Source: Grifola frondosa
Taxonomy: Eukaryota > Basidiomycota > Agaricomycetes > Polyporales > Grifolaceae
Assembly (NCBI GenBank): GCA_001683735.1
Contig: LUGG01000047.1
Coordinates: 124,001 to 188,000 of the forward strand
DNA: 64,000 nucleotides
Direction: 5' to 3'
Shown: piece after piece, positions 11,161 through 23,117 of the stretch
How positions within the stretch are numbered: the first letter of the stretch is position 1
How the letters are laid out: each line of letters opens with the position of its first letter
The notes under the pieces: model-generated
The model's database searches: none
Told to the model about the DNA's origin: nothing
Seen by the model: only the letters and a program-made list of their open reading frames with translations
Program-made: the position numbers and the translations under genes

Positions 11161-14100
11161 TGCCAGCGAAGTAAGTGAAAATTTTTTCAGACTCTCCATC
11201 TCATGTCTAAAAGTGGATCAGCAATTACCGATATTGGAATTCCAGCACACTTAACCGGTCAACACTCAATGATCAGTCCGTTGTGATATGCGTCTTTATA
11301 TTCTGAATATTATCCCCCCCACTTCGCCTGTTTATGCTCAAGTTTCGCGCTATTCGCGGGTCTGCAATCCGCAATTTTGGAACTACACAGCACCCTCTGG
11401 AGAAGGCGCCGAATGCCGACTCCTACGGCTGCTGTACCAAACGATTCAATCTGGCGAGTTGACGTTCTATCGCACTGCTTAGATACTTAATACGATCACA
11501 GGATCTGGTTAGTAATCATTTTCGTATGAGTTCGGGATTGTGGCCATCGTGATAACGGCGACATCGTCTTATTGATGCCAGATTCCATTATTTAAAAAGA
11601 GGAACTACTGACCATGGCTCTCCCTTCACTCCTTCTGACCCCTTGTCTTAGGCAGCTGTGATACTATTCCCTATGCATTCTCTTAGCTTACCATTTGCAT
11701 TGCGTTTCCATCAAGGAGGTCAAGGGAACTTGAGGGGGGAAGCGCAAAGGAGGCTTGACGTTGAGAGAATGAACATGAGTGATCAGATTTGCGCCTCCTG
11801 TTGCACCCCCGCGATACAGTCGTCGATGCTACTGCACTGACAAAAGAGACTCCGATAAATTGGGACAGTTTTTACGCCCTGGTTCGTCATTCTATGCACT
11901 CATGCTGACTAGAATCTGATTGCCGTTTGTGGAGGATGAGACTTGTTGGCAGGCTGCTCTCATTCGTATTTTTGAACGTCTTGCGCAAGGGCCATTAACC
12001 ATCGTCGAAGGTATATTCACTGGAACGGATATTGTTTTATTTGCTGCGATGTGACCAACAAAAATATATAGCGAACTGGATATACTTATTTGAGACTATT
12101 ATTTGGTATGGATACGATTCGCTCGTGTCTTCCTCGGAGGGTCGTGTCCATAGCAGATCAAGAGCTTCACGTTCTGCGGGCTGCTCATGGTGATTCTTAC
12201 ACCAGCTGCTATAGCGATATTATGTTGTATTAATGACAGAGCAATGTCACCCGCATGCAACACAATCTTGGGGAAAAGTTTGAGTGTACGCATGGACCTA
12301 TTCCAAACTTTCGCGTGCGCGCGACAATACTCAGGAGTCATCGTGTGAGTGGAAAACTGTTATAAACCGCCGTTACCCATATAAACAGTCAAGTTGTGTC
12401 AAAACTATTGATAATTACAGAGTATAATCTGTAAAGACATTATTGTATGGACACGATCCGCTTGTCAAGTGGTGTGAATGGCCAGCGGCACAATAGATTT
12501 GATCTCGAACATGCAGGTGCCTGCGCTATAAGGGCGCAGTGCTTCATCTCGCGCACTGATGTATACCTGGTACGAGGTGCTTTCAAGCTATCACGGAGAT
12601 ATTCATGATTTGTAGCGCTCATGGGTCAAAACCGCACGTTGAGCATTGACGGTGTTCATGAACAAGGGGCGCACAGGCGTACGGTCTTTCAACGTGAACT
12701 TCGGACCACTCACGCACTTTCCCATTAGCATAACAGAAGATGCCTCTATGTCGGTAGAACATCGTTCGGGCCAGCTCCAGATATACCCTTAGTAAGGCCG
12801 TCTATCATTCACGAAGCCCAATCACCACCACCGTGTTCATCTTCCGCAGCCGAACCCTGATCGAGCTGATTCAAACTGCTGCCATCACATGTCATATGCA
12901 TCATCCCCCGTTCCTGTTGCCACCACGTTGATGCACTTATCGTCTTTGTTCCGATGCTCATCTCCTCCGCTGTTGCCATGCCCGCATGCGCAATTGTGTC
13001 CTGCATGCTTCTATCCGCCATCCTCTGTCTTGCATGCTGCATCTGCCAACTGACAGTTCATCACGCGCACAGCCGCCTTTCTTGTTCTTTCAAAGTTCAA
13101 AGTAGGACTGCACCCTCGCGTGTGGCGTGCACCTCCCTCTCGTCCGCGGACGCTCACACCGTTTGAGCACAAGTATGAATTTTGCGCTTGCATATCCGGA
13201 GGTAATGCATTTAACCCGAACACGCTTGTCCGGTGTATTCGGGAGAACTCTGGTAGATTAATTGTTCTGTTGGGAAATTTTAGTTCGCACCGAGACCCAC
13301 CCCGGAGCTGGCGGTTCATGAGTCATGCCTTCGTTCCCGCCAGAGAAGCTGCCGCCTTATCGATGGTGAAACTTATATGTGACATGGGATGACATGTCTA
13401 TCCTTGTCCGCTACGACAGGTGCGGTCCGTACGTGCGGCGCGCGCGCGTGAGGGCGATATGCCAAGTCTGATGCTGCCCACTTCGTGAAAAAGCAATTCT
13501 AGGCTTTGGCGGATTGATGGTACGTGCTGCTTTTGCAAACGACGTTATGAATTTTTTAATTCCTTATAGCATCAATTCTCCGACAGAAATGGCCGCTGTA
13601 TTGGGCAGACTGTACCGCCGCCGCAGAAGCGATGTATCTCTATGCGCGCGAAGCACGATGCAAACAATTAACTTTATACGGCGTTGGTTCCGTCGCATCT
13701 GGTCGCCAGGCAGGGCCCACTGGGGGCTCGCCAGTACCCCAACGTATCTTGTTCTCAGCGGCCGCCAGGGAACCGGTGCTGGAGCGTGTGCTCTCCCATC
13801 AGTCAGCGTCCGCTGTTGCTGATGCGATGCTGCTTCTTCTCTTTTGTAAGAATGCCGGGCGCATCGGCGTGCCTTTGCCCATCAGACCCACCGTCAGACC
13901 GTCCACTCGTACGGTTTCTCGTCAGGCCCGCAGCCGTGATGCGCCCTCGCCGCGTCGCGGGACACCGTTCCGCACCGACAAATTCGTGAACGCTGACTAG
14001 ATCCGGGCCATCAGCCAATTCGCGCCGCTGGGTGAACAAGTGCGCGAGCGCGGAGGGGTGCCGGAGTGGGTCCGGGGCCCACCCACATTCATGTGCAGGG

Positions 14101-14389
14101 CCCTAGATTTGTGATGCGCTGAAACGTAGTGTGCGGTGGCGATGCGCCTGCATGCGGCGCGGGCGAAGTTCGTCACGCTAGCGCCGCGTCTCGGGGCAGG
14201 CAGGGGTCGCTGGGAATAATATTGGAGGAGAGTTCTGGTTGCACGCTGAGTGTGCTTCTATCGCAGATACCCCGGGGGTGCCCGCTGCGTGTTACGAATG
14301 CATGACTCGATTTTGAGTTCGATGTGTGGTTATTTCTGCGCGGGGAGGGTGGGTGGAGGCGCTGGGTATCGAGGCGCGCTGCTGATATC
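11161..14389. other. 3.2 kb without a supportable gene
   Basis: I found no frame with a recognisable domain. Two stretches, near 12105 and 12448, share a TATGGAYACGATYCGCT block about 340 bp apart and may be an old short duplication. Frames of 101-122 codons at 13514-14000 and 78 codons at 13803-14039 overlap in different frames with high GC and look non-coding. Confidence 0.35.
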
Positions 14390-15060
14390 GGTGCTAACGT
14401 TATCAAGGGTGGAATTCTGGAAGACGAAGGAGGCTGTGCGTGCTGACTGGATACCGGAGCCTCGCAAAAAATATTTTCGTATCTGCCCGTGCATGCGTGC
14501 CCGCTGGCCGAACTCATGCCCTGCGGTTGAGAGTTGGCGATGGAGTACTTGTGATGGGGACCTAGGAAATGAGATCTCGATCCAGATCTCTTGAAATAAG
14601 TGTGCTGTTGATGCCGTTGGGTACGCATCGCCGAGGATGCCCTCGATAATTAGCAGGAATAGTTTGGCGGAATCGAGAAGTACTCGAGCTCATTGTCGCC
14701 GACTTCACGAGAGCAGTGGGCACGTGGCCACATGGCATAATTCGAAGCTTACCCCCATCTTGAAGCGTTCCATTCCGAGCCGTCTACTCAGCGGCGACAG
14801 TAACCCTTGATCTCGGTGACAAGGTCAGGATCCAGACCCCTGACGGTGCGATGATGTACAAGGCGATGTGGGCCGGAAATGCCTCTTCCGTATTATCAAC
14901 AGGATATCCCCGCAGAACGAGGCGCCGGATGGCCAGGGCGAACAAAGGGCGCAAATGAGGAAGGAGGTGAAGAGGTTGGAGAAATTGCGAGATCATCTTC
15001 GAGGGGACGTAGGGAGAGATCTCAACAGGGGATGTCATTGATGAGATGTGCCCAGAGAGC
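14390..15060 (+). pseudogene. Duplicated cassette with a decayed TRIP4/ASC-1 fragment, copy 1
   Basis: This block aligns by eye with 16390-17070. Shared landmarks are GACTGGATACCG near 14445, the ATCTCGATCCAGATCTCT block near 14575, CGATAATTA near 14645, and the peptide-coding part from about 14876 corresponding to N-A-S-S-V and then R-L-E-K-L-R-D of copy 2. The Cys-rich zinc finger that follows in copy 2 is not readable here. Several frame changes make this a clear relic. Which part of the cassette was originally TRIP4 and which was flank is unknown. Confidence 0.45.
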
Positions 15061-16389
15061 TTCGATCTCAGTTGGGTGGAAGTCTTACCGTCGACTGCAA
15101 CAGCGAGCTCAACTTGTTTCTAATCTGAATGTTGTGGTCTCGATGAGGTCCGTCATTCACTTGAGGAGGTTTTTTCAAGCACTGATGCCGGACATATTAA
15201 CTATATTCTGTTTAGAGAAACAAGACAAAATTTACATTCTCAAGTCGTGAATGACAAATGGGAACTCCGGGTTTTGTTCTTGCAAGCAACACGTACAAAG
15301 TTGCTTGCCACCCGTCTGAATCATCTGAGTTTCCACAAGAGTTCGAGTGAGTTGTTCAATGCTACCATTTTATGAATCTTAACCGCGTCGCAACCAGCCT
15401 CGCCCTTGAGGCTTGGTCCTGTAAGTGATGGACATCGTGTCCCAAACGTCGTATTAATCCTATATCCAGCATCAATCCAGCATCGTTCACACCTGGGTCC
15501 GTTGTGCTTTGAACTGCAAAATCAGGAAAAGATTGGACCACCAGCGAATTGGCGGCATACCATATCACGGTCAGACCTATCTCACCAGACATTTCTTCTG
15601 CGCTGACGCAGATCCATCATTCGACTCCCATTTTGACCGCTGCTCCGGGCGACAGTCCGCATCTATCTGTTACCATTTCATGATAACCTTGGGTACATCA
15701 ACCTCGACGCTATCGCAGCCAGGAATATAAGGTTATGCAGACCAATGTGTGTCTTCCGCATCGCACGACCCTAGTGTTATGGATCACGATAGAGGACAAG
15801 ACACCATCCGACCTAGCAAAAGCACACTCGCAGATCGTGGCTAAAGAAATTGTGGTCTCACAATTATTCCAGGCTGGGGGGAAGAGGCCTCTGGATTCAA
15901 TTCAAAAACAGTACCATGCATCACCGTGAAGGGCACCCGCCCCACAGTTTATATTGTGTAAGTTGCGCGAGCGTTGAGGACTGTCTTCGTGAGTGGGAAA
16001 TATCCCGCAGCCCGGGAGATGGTGGTTTCGAAGTGTGTCACCGTTGCAGAGGATCAGCAAGGACATGGAGTCATCAGAGTCCAAGACGCTGGCAAAAAGT
16101 CGTTGAGAGAAAATTTGTCACGATAGTTTGTGGATAGACCCGGATTAAAGTTCATGTTTTGTTGTTAATTTTTCGCTACATCGAGCTTCTCCGACGTCCA
16201 GGAGGGCAGTGAGACGAAGGGCCCAGATGTGAAAAAATCAGATGATCAGAAACACAAATACAGACGGACAGACGTGAGCAAATGCGGCTTTTCATGTATA
16301 TCTTGTACCTACCAAGCAATCAATCTGTAAGCAGATGATCAGATGGCCCAGTTGTGATAAGCTGGAGAGAGCACTGGATAAACTGATGG
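15061..16389. other. 1.3 kb without a supportable gene
   Basis: Separates the two TRIP4-bearing cassettes. Frames of 60-95 codons (15362-15592 minus, 15735-15929 plus, 15850-16137 plus) carry no motif I recognise. Confidence 0.35.
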
Positions 16390-17070
16390 TTATCAATGAT
16401 GGACTTCCAGAAAGCGAAGGAAAGAGGCTGTACATGAGGTGCTGACTGGATACCGAAGCCACCAACTGTTCGTATCTGCCTACGTACCACCGGTGGGAAT
16501 GTAAATGTACTTTAATATTCGTTTGTACAATTAATGTCGCTTTTGTGGATGATGGAGAAAATAAGATCTCGATCCAGATCTCTCCATACACTAACGTTGA
16601 TAACATAAGTTAGCAATACAAATCACTGAGAACACCATCGATAATTATCACGAAAATAAAAGGTGACCTACTCAAGCTCGTTGTTGACCACATCGACGAG
16701 CTGAGTATTAACGACCACGCAGTAAGCACGTGGTGGCATAGCTTGCCTACAATCCTGACAACCCACAGGGCGCCGTTCCCCAGTCCAAGCTCAAGATCAT
16801 CACATCTGCTCAGTCGCAGTACTACTTAATCCCGACAAACGCCAGACATCCGCAGCTCAGACAGTATTACGACCTTCCCGACATGTACCGGACGGCGCGG
16901 GCCAAAAACGCATCTTCTGTGCCATCTGATAGGATACCCCCGCAGACCAAAGGTCCGAAGGGAAAGAGCAAACAGAAAGAGCCGCCAAGGAGCAAGGAAG
17001 TGCAGAGGCTAGAGAAATTGCGAGATGACATTCGTGGTTCGACAGGGAGGGAGAGAGATCCCAGAGGTGG
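16390..17070. repeat. Second copy of the 14.4-15.1 kb cassette
   Basis: Direct repeat of the earlier cassette in the same order and orientation: GACTGGATACCG near 16445, ATCTCGATCCAGATCTCT near 16564, CGATAATTATCACG near 16639, TACTCAAGCTCGTTG near 16670, then the TRIP4 coding part. About 2 kb separates the copies. Confidence 0.55.
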
Positions 17071-17824
17071 CTGTTTCTGTCAAGGTGTGCCGGTCGGTTG
17101 AGACCCGTCTCTTGATGTCAGCTGGTATGAATGCTAATGCTATCATTGAACTAATAGCTCGAACACATCCGCTCTCGCCTAATACGCCAATATGCCGCTT
17201 CTGTGGCCTGGTTCTTTGCGACTGCAGCTCCCGTATTACGCTTGCCCACACTGTGCCTGCCCGCTCCTTTCTCTGACCGCACGCGATTCTCTGGTCTCCG
17301 CGCTTGAGACCCAGATATCAGAGACCATTGCCAGGGAGGAGGCCGAACGCGAGCGCGCGATCCAAGCGGCTCGAGCCGCTGCCGGGGCGTTCCCCAGCCT
17401 GTCGGCCGCCACATCCGGGCCGACGCTCGACCCACAGACCGCGCACCCGGTCAACCAGTCTCATAAGGTCCTCTCCGTCAACTCGAAGACCAAGAAGGTC
17501 ACCGTATCATCATACACCACGCCCACTCCCTCGCGCCCCGCATCTCGTGGGAATACTCCCGCGGATGATACTCCACCCGAAGAAAAACGCGTGCCACCGC
17601 CGCCGCCCGAGGTCGTATTCGCTCAGCGACCGCCGGAGCCGCTGCGGCCGTGGGCAAACCTGCGGGGAAACAGTGTGACATATGTCGCGCAACCGAGCTC
17701 ACACGCGAAGGCCGGACCGGGCAGGGCTTCGAAAAGGAAGGGTACTTCGGGTGCGGGCGACGCGACGAAGACTTCTACTGGGAAGCCGAAGGACACGGAG
17801 AGTCTGCGCGATCAGAATGCATGA
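16672..17824 (+). pseudogene. TRIP4/ASC-1-like zinc-finger protein, copy 2, frame broken in the finger
   Basis: Resembles fungal activating-signal-cointegrator 1 (TRIP4), whose C2HC5-type zinc finger (PF06221) acts in ribosome-quality-control and transcription-coactivator complexes. Readable pieces: an exon ending at 16721 (donor GTAAGC); exon 16769-17084 with KSKEVQRLEKLRDDIRGSTG-like text ending GGCFCQ; a 73-nt intron (17085-17157); then ARTHPLSPNTPICRFCGLVLC. At 17221-17222 one base is missing, after which the frame continues LPYYACPHCACPLL, a helical AREEAERERAIQAARAAA stretch, HKVLSVNSKTKKVTV, and a Pro-rich tail to TGA at 17822-17824. The tail is long, basic and low-complexity. The upstream exon text is not recognised as TRIP4, so the gene may be chimeric. 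The broken finger suggests a pseudogene. Confidence 0.6.
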
Positions 17825-18417
17825 CGCAGATCGTGCGACCAAGGCGTTCACAAGGCATGAATTCAGGGCGGGCCCACCGCAGCAACGCGTCGCAGGATGC
17901 TTATTGATCACGTCGCTATCCCTCGCTTTCGTGCCTTCCGGTAGTCGACCGGTGTAACTTGGATGAAATTGGGGACATATGAATGGATAACACACTAAGG
18001 CTGTTGTTGCTCTCGCTTTGTGGCACATCGTGTCGCTTATCTGCTTTCTTTCGACCTTTCTACCGCTTGCCCTAGATGTCCCGGTCTGTGCGTTGGGACG
18101 CCCCGTGGTTACATCTGCATTCGCTGTGCCCTCTGGAAAAAATTGGGGCTCGCTGATCGTGTAGCCGTCGTACTCCGTGCAGTTCGATATTAAACGATGA
18201 ACGGATCATAAGGTCAATAAAAAGAACTACAAATCCTAGCCATCCATTGGAGTGTGTCTCGGATGTTCTAAAATATACACTCTTGTCGGAAGCAGGAATA
18301 CAACCGCTACTCGTCAGCATCCGTCCGCCAAATGGACCATGTACAGCATCCATCACAGTTCTCACTGTTACAGAGCCTTCTCTCTGCCCTTCTCTATCAG
18401 CCTATCAGGGTGTACGT
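17825..18417. other. Short intergenic stretch
   Basis: No gene supported. It probably contains the 3' flank of the TRIP4-like copy. Confidence 0.3.
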
Positions 18418-18640
18418 ATAGGCTCTAGAACGGTCTCACTGAGTGGGCATACCGCGTGCGGGACGGGAAGAATCATGAACCGGCTCGTCTATCAGTCACT
18501 CCGGGCACGCCCAACCTTCAGGGAGTCGGCGGTGCTTCTCTTGATGTTGTACCTCCTAAATACGGGCTTAGCCACCATCACCAGCATCACCCGTTTTTCT
18601 TCTGATGCGAAGCTGTTCTGTGATCAGCCGCAGCTCTGCT
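18418..18640 (+). pseudogene. Scrap of a DUF6534 membrane protein
   Basis: Within a longer open frame (18247-18837) the text RPTFRESAVLLLMLYLLN followed by TGLATITSIT matches the penultimate transmembrane helix of the DUF6534 family, whose usual signature is S-x-x-x-x-L-x-L-Y-x-x-N-T-G-L-L-T. The rest of the frame does not fit the family and no other helices are seen. The intact-looking family member at 58.2-60.1 kb shows the same motif. It overlaps the 3' end of the coiled-coil gene on the opposite strand. Confidence 0.35.
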
Positions 18641-18693
18641 GGTTCCTTTTTTTTCTTTCTCCCAGCTCCCGTCACGCAGCCCACAGCCTGTGC

Positions 18694-21020
18694 TCAATTA
18701 TTTGTATTCGTTTGAATCCACCGTCCTCCGTTTTCCGCAGGGCGGTGCCATGGAGTTATGTCTGGACCAGTGATGATGGAGGGCAACCAGACAGGGATTG
18801 TCGGGTGAATCTGGGAGAGGTATCGGCTGTGGATTGATGTAGCGGCCACTGTGACTCGTCGACATGCCCTCCCCTTCGAGGGAGAGAATTGTCGGGTGTA
18901 AGGCGTTTCAAGCTCCATCGATTCTTCGTCATTCTCGCTGTTGCCGTTGCCACTGGCACCGGCGGCGTTCTGTGCAATTTGCGACGCATTGCTAAGAGCC
19001 TCCGTCTTGGGTGGCGCCATCAATGCAACACTATATTTTTCTGTCAATTCTTGCCGGGTTGACATTTCACGACGAAGCTCATCGATCTCCTTCTGAAGTT
19101 GTTCCTCCCGTCTCTCGCCTGCGAGCCGAATGACATCCACCTCTTGCCGTAGCGTCTCGATCTCGCTCATCAGCCTAGCGACACAGCAGTTGATCGGTTA
19201 ATTAATGACAATATTCAAAAATGGAAACCCCGCTCGCCTTGCACATTCATCTTGAACGAGCAATACAGCATCCTCGCGGGAGCCCCCGTTGGCAACCGCA
19301 CGATCACCTTGACCCTAAAAATAATTAATGTCAAATGCCGGTATGGGCGCGAACATGGAACACACCTCGCGCGCTATTATCTCCCTTATGGCACCACGTT
19401 CTCTCTTGAACGCATCAATACCGGACGAGAGGATATCAATCTGATCATTCAGCTCCTGTAACTGGTGGCGGAGTGGCGGAGACCCAGGTGGGGCTGTCCT
19501 CGTACCGGGCGTGAGCGCGTAGGGAGAGGGCGAGGGTGATACGAGCGACAGGAGTAGTCCGGGGGATGGTGAGGAAATGATTCGGTAAGCTTGCCTTGCG
19601 GCGGGCGTGTCGCGTTGCCATCTGGTGGTCGGGAGGTGGCCCGCTCGCCACTCCTCTCACGCCCTCCTCGTTCTTCGATATCATTACCAGCATGATGCGA
19701 AACCGCTCGACTCGCCTCCTCGAGCTGTCCGGAAGATTATATCAGCCATCAGGAGAAGTCGCAAGAGGAAGAACGCACTCGGCGAGAGAAGGCCTGCACC
19801 TCGAGCTCTAAAACCTTATTCCGTGCAGCCGTGAAACCAAGGATCCTGGTCGCCTCCTCCGCCGTGAATGCCACACCTGCAAGGGGAGGTGGCGGTGGCT
19901 GGGTTGGCTGCACGTCGTGTTTCTTCCGCGATATTGCTGATGGGTGCTGATGGTTCATCTTTATCGCCCGGATATCTGCGGACTGGGCTGTGACGAGTAG
20001 CGGACCCGGGTGCACTACGTAAGCCTCGAGTTCTGCATCTCTTCTGGCTAGTTTCGCGTTGAGTTCAAGTATTTGTGCAGCGGTCTCGTCTCTGGTTCTC
20101 TTGTGAGCTCGCCGCTCGGCGTCAAGTTCCTCTCTCAATGAGGATATCAGCGCGGACGTGAACGACCGTGTTAAGTCGGAATTATGTGTCTTGACGGGCT
20201 CTAGATCAAGCAGAGGATCTAAGAAGAAAATATAGGGATAAGGCGTGGATGATCAAATATGGGTACAGCGAAGACGACCAACCCAGTGGACTTGTAAGAC
20301 GTATATGGTTGTGGGGCCACAATGCGAAATCATTGGATGATTCAACTATATGCATATAAATGAACAGACGTGGCGTGAGCTTTCAATTGATCAATGTGGA
20401 AAACAGTGCTCTCCCTGAGCGCGGCTGGTAGACAAGCTATCACAGAATGCGAAAAGAATTGGCGTTCAACATCGTGGGATGTAAAGGTATCGAACATCTA
20501 CCATCCAAAAAACATGTGAACTTCACGAGGGCCACAAAAATTGGATACTTTCCACATTTTACAACCGCGGCATCAGGGTTTCTCTGAGGAACCTCCGATC
20601 TTCCTCACTCTCCTCATTTCCGTGTCAAACATGCTTTGAATCACATCAACATAAAAAATAACGCGCTTTTCTCTGAATACGAATGACATTCACAACACCA
20701 ACAAAATAGATTCCAAAAATGCGACAAAACCCACCTTTCTTGAGCACTATGGACACAATCTCCTTCATATCATCTCTACTCCTCTCTGCCACTTTGATCT
20801 CGTCAACATAGCGGTCCAACTTCTCACTCAGCTTCAATTTTGCACGAGTCTCACAAGCTAACTCGCGCTCATGAGATGAGCGAAGGTCATCCATGTCGTC
20901 GAGGGTAGATAGGAGATGAGTGTGCATCTGGGACGTCCGAGCAGCGTAGATCTGCAAGTCAAACTCCAATCTAGCAATCTGTAGAATACATGTGTGACAT
21001 TGCCCACATGCTGACATCAC
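18694..21020 (-). CDS. Multi-exon coiled-coil protein of agaricomycete type
   Basis: A large coiled-coil protein family common in polypore-type fungi; no biochemical role is known. Exon pieces on the minus strand, 5' to 3': 21020 to about 20735 (CGQCHTC, then ARLEFDLQIYAARTSQ and HERELACETRAKLKLSEKLD), donor GTGGGT; about 20390 to 20325 (NDFALWPHNHIRLTSPL); about 20220 to 19750 (SSLREELDAERRAHKRTR, ILELNAKLARRDAELEAYV, Pro-rich segment, LGFTAARNKVLELE); about 19470 to 19375 (LQELNDQIDILSSGIDAF); 19322 to about 19250 (DAVLLVQDECARR); then 19175 to 18694 (SEIETLRQEVDVIRL, REEQLQKEIDELRREMS, acidic and Ser/Pro tail). Phases agree at four junctions. The stretch 19470-19750 is open in more than one frame and its splicing is unresolved. 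The N-terminal part may have a further intron near 20970. Start at 21020 or 21017. Confidence 0.65.
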
Positions 21021-21717
21021 TTTGACGTACTTACCTGTGAATCCTTTTCTGCGAGGGCGCTCTCCAGGTTGGTATTTTTGCCCATAAATACAGCGTAAAT
21101 ATTTGGTAAGTTATTCCAAGATATGAGACGAATTAGATACTATGGAACGAAAGATCAAAACACAGAGATTTAGTAATACATAGACGGATGTAGAGATGGA
21201 AACAAAAAGATATTCAACATGACAAACATTTAGGGCGCCCACATGTGCAAATAGTATTAAACAGAGGCTGTTGTTCTCCGGAATCATCTGGGCTCTTTGT
21301 CTCTGCATCTACACGCCAACTTACACCTATTCAACGACCGCGGATGCTGTTATCTGTGCCGTGGACCACAACGTACTGGATGCACCTGGGACGACAATAT
21401 GTAGCCTCAAAACTCACGCACCCATTCAAATCGCCCGGAATCCGAAACAATATGGTTGGCATCTCCAGGTCTGCGATCTGAACATCCCGGCAATCTGTTG
21501 TCATTGACTCAAGTTTACTTATCTTATGCATCACGTATTTGTCCTTAGGTTGGAAACTTGACTGCGAAAACGAGTTCAGATGGGTAGATCGGTATCGCTT
21601 GCCGTACTCATGCGCATGTTCTCGATGCGGTGCACAATCGATAGAAAGTGCTTTAGTATGTGGCATGGGAGTTCCCGGGGAGCTGTGTTCCCACATATGC
21701 ATATTTACATTAAGCTG
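21021..21717. other. Divergent intergenic region
   Basis: Lies between the minus-strand coiled-coil gene and the plus-strand G-R-G-x-P-L-W relic. A 123-codon minus-strand frame (21331-21702) has no recognised motif. Confidence 0.3.
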
Positions 21718-22255
21718 ATGTTTCAGCGTGGCCGCGGCATGCCTCTATGGGAGCCCGAGCCTACAGGACCTGGGGAAGTTCTCCTCGGCGATGTTGGATA
21801 CATGGGTGACGGAGGTTTCTATCGCTTGTTCAACACCACCCGCGGTCCAGATGACCCAATACATGCGCAATATGGAGTCCCCGACGGATTTGAACAGTTC
21901 ACTTACGTCGAACATCTGTGTCAGGAGCGGAAGCACGCCATTCCTCCGGGCCCACTGTGCAGCCGGAATATCGTAAAGATAGATGTGGAGGGTTCGTTGT
22001 AAGTACTGTCCTGAGTCAATTTCACATGAATTGACGACCTGTATGGTTGTGTAGCGCGATCGGTACAGGCGAAGCTATTGGAGGCGGCTGCCGCTTCAAG
22101 TGCACAGACGAGCAGGGTGCAGTGCTTGTCTTGAAGGAAGGAGCTACTTGAAAGGTCGTTCATCCAAGTTACAAGACTGTTGATAATATCCGTCGAAATC
22201 ACCATCAATGGTACCAGTTTGCGCGAGACGTATTTCAGTTTTATAGAAATTTCAC
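21718..22255 (+). pseudogene. G-R-G-x-P-L-W family protein, truncated by a stop
   Basis: Second member of the family seen at 10.3 kb. Exon 1 from ATG 21718 reads MFQRGRGMPLWEPEP, then EVLLGDVGYMGDGGFYRLFN, GVPDGFEQF and PPGPLCSRNIVKIDVEGSL. The intron has a GTAAGT donor (about 22000-22053). Exon 2 gives IGTGEAIGGGCRFKCTDEQG and VLVLKEGAT, then TGA near 22149. Beyond the stop the same frame continues with YKTVDNIRRNHHQWYQFARD, which is the next conserved block of the family (N-x-x-x-W-x-x-F-A), so the TGA is premature. After that the similarity is lost. Function is unknown. Compared with typical members of about 250-400 residues, about half is recognisable. Confidence 0.6.
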
Positions 22256-23117
22256 AGTGGCATTCTTCGTCACGCGAAAGACCCATGCTCCATTCTCGAT
22301 ACCTGTCTCTCCGAAGATGCTATCCCGGAGAACCTGGAGATACACATTCGTGGTGTCCGCACGATTATCACTTTCCTCTTTCGAGATATCCTTAGCGGTC
22401 AATCCGTGTACCGCAGGACTGTTTACAAGAATCACCTCGATCCCGCTCCCGGAAATAGCGGCAGCCTGCTGTGTGCCTCGCAAATTGATGATGGCATCGT
22501 TTCTCATACACAACTAACTCGTTCCACCCATGGTGACCATGGTATCGTCCGCCTTCCACACGATGATCTCTTGCGGAGCGATTCAGATGAGAGTGTATCA
22601 GAGATCGGTGATAGCGAATGGGACAGGTCGTGCAACATGATACAGCAGACGATTTTCCGAATGACTGGCGGACATGTGCTGGCTGAAGAGCTGTCAGAGA
22701 GTTCGGGAGGGAATTTGATGTAGGAACGAGTGGTGAGCCAATGTCCACAGGTTCCTCCACACACCATCGACTTACAACAAGATGGACATGCCCTCAGACA
22801 AATAACACAAGTGGACCAACCGACGAGGAGAGCACAGGCAGTGGTGATGCCACAGAGGTAACATAGTGCGCAGACGGGGCTTGCAGCTCGGCAAGCGACT
22901 ACCGTTCGGGGTGGTAGCTTGTTACATATCATGGCTCACACGGCATGAGCAAGCTTGATTTCTCATAATATTGAACCAGACGTGAATTCGATGTATCAAT
23001 AGTCTACTTTGTCATCGTCGTCATCGTCATGCTTATTTCCGTCGACCTCGGCTTCGACTTCATCCTCGTCTACGTCTTAGCCTTCGTCTTCTGAGTTGTT
23101 CTAGTTCCTCGCCCTCG
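22256..23117. other. Unassigned stretch between relic and F-box gene
   Basis: A 90-codon minus-strand frame (22241-22513) has protein-like composition, with GSGIEVILVNS and VYLQVLRDSIFGETG, but no family I recognise. Overlapping frames of 105-142 codons on both strands make coding status doubtful. An acidic-codon-like tract of GTCATCGTC repeats lies near 23013-23070. Confidence 0.3.

Noticed and set aside
18247..18837. 196-codon plus-strand frame as a complete gene
   Set aside because: Only one helix is recognisable (DUF6534 signature); the ends look random and the 3' half is antisense to the coiled-coil gene's last exon. Kept only as a scrap.
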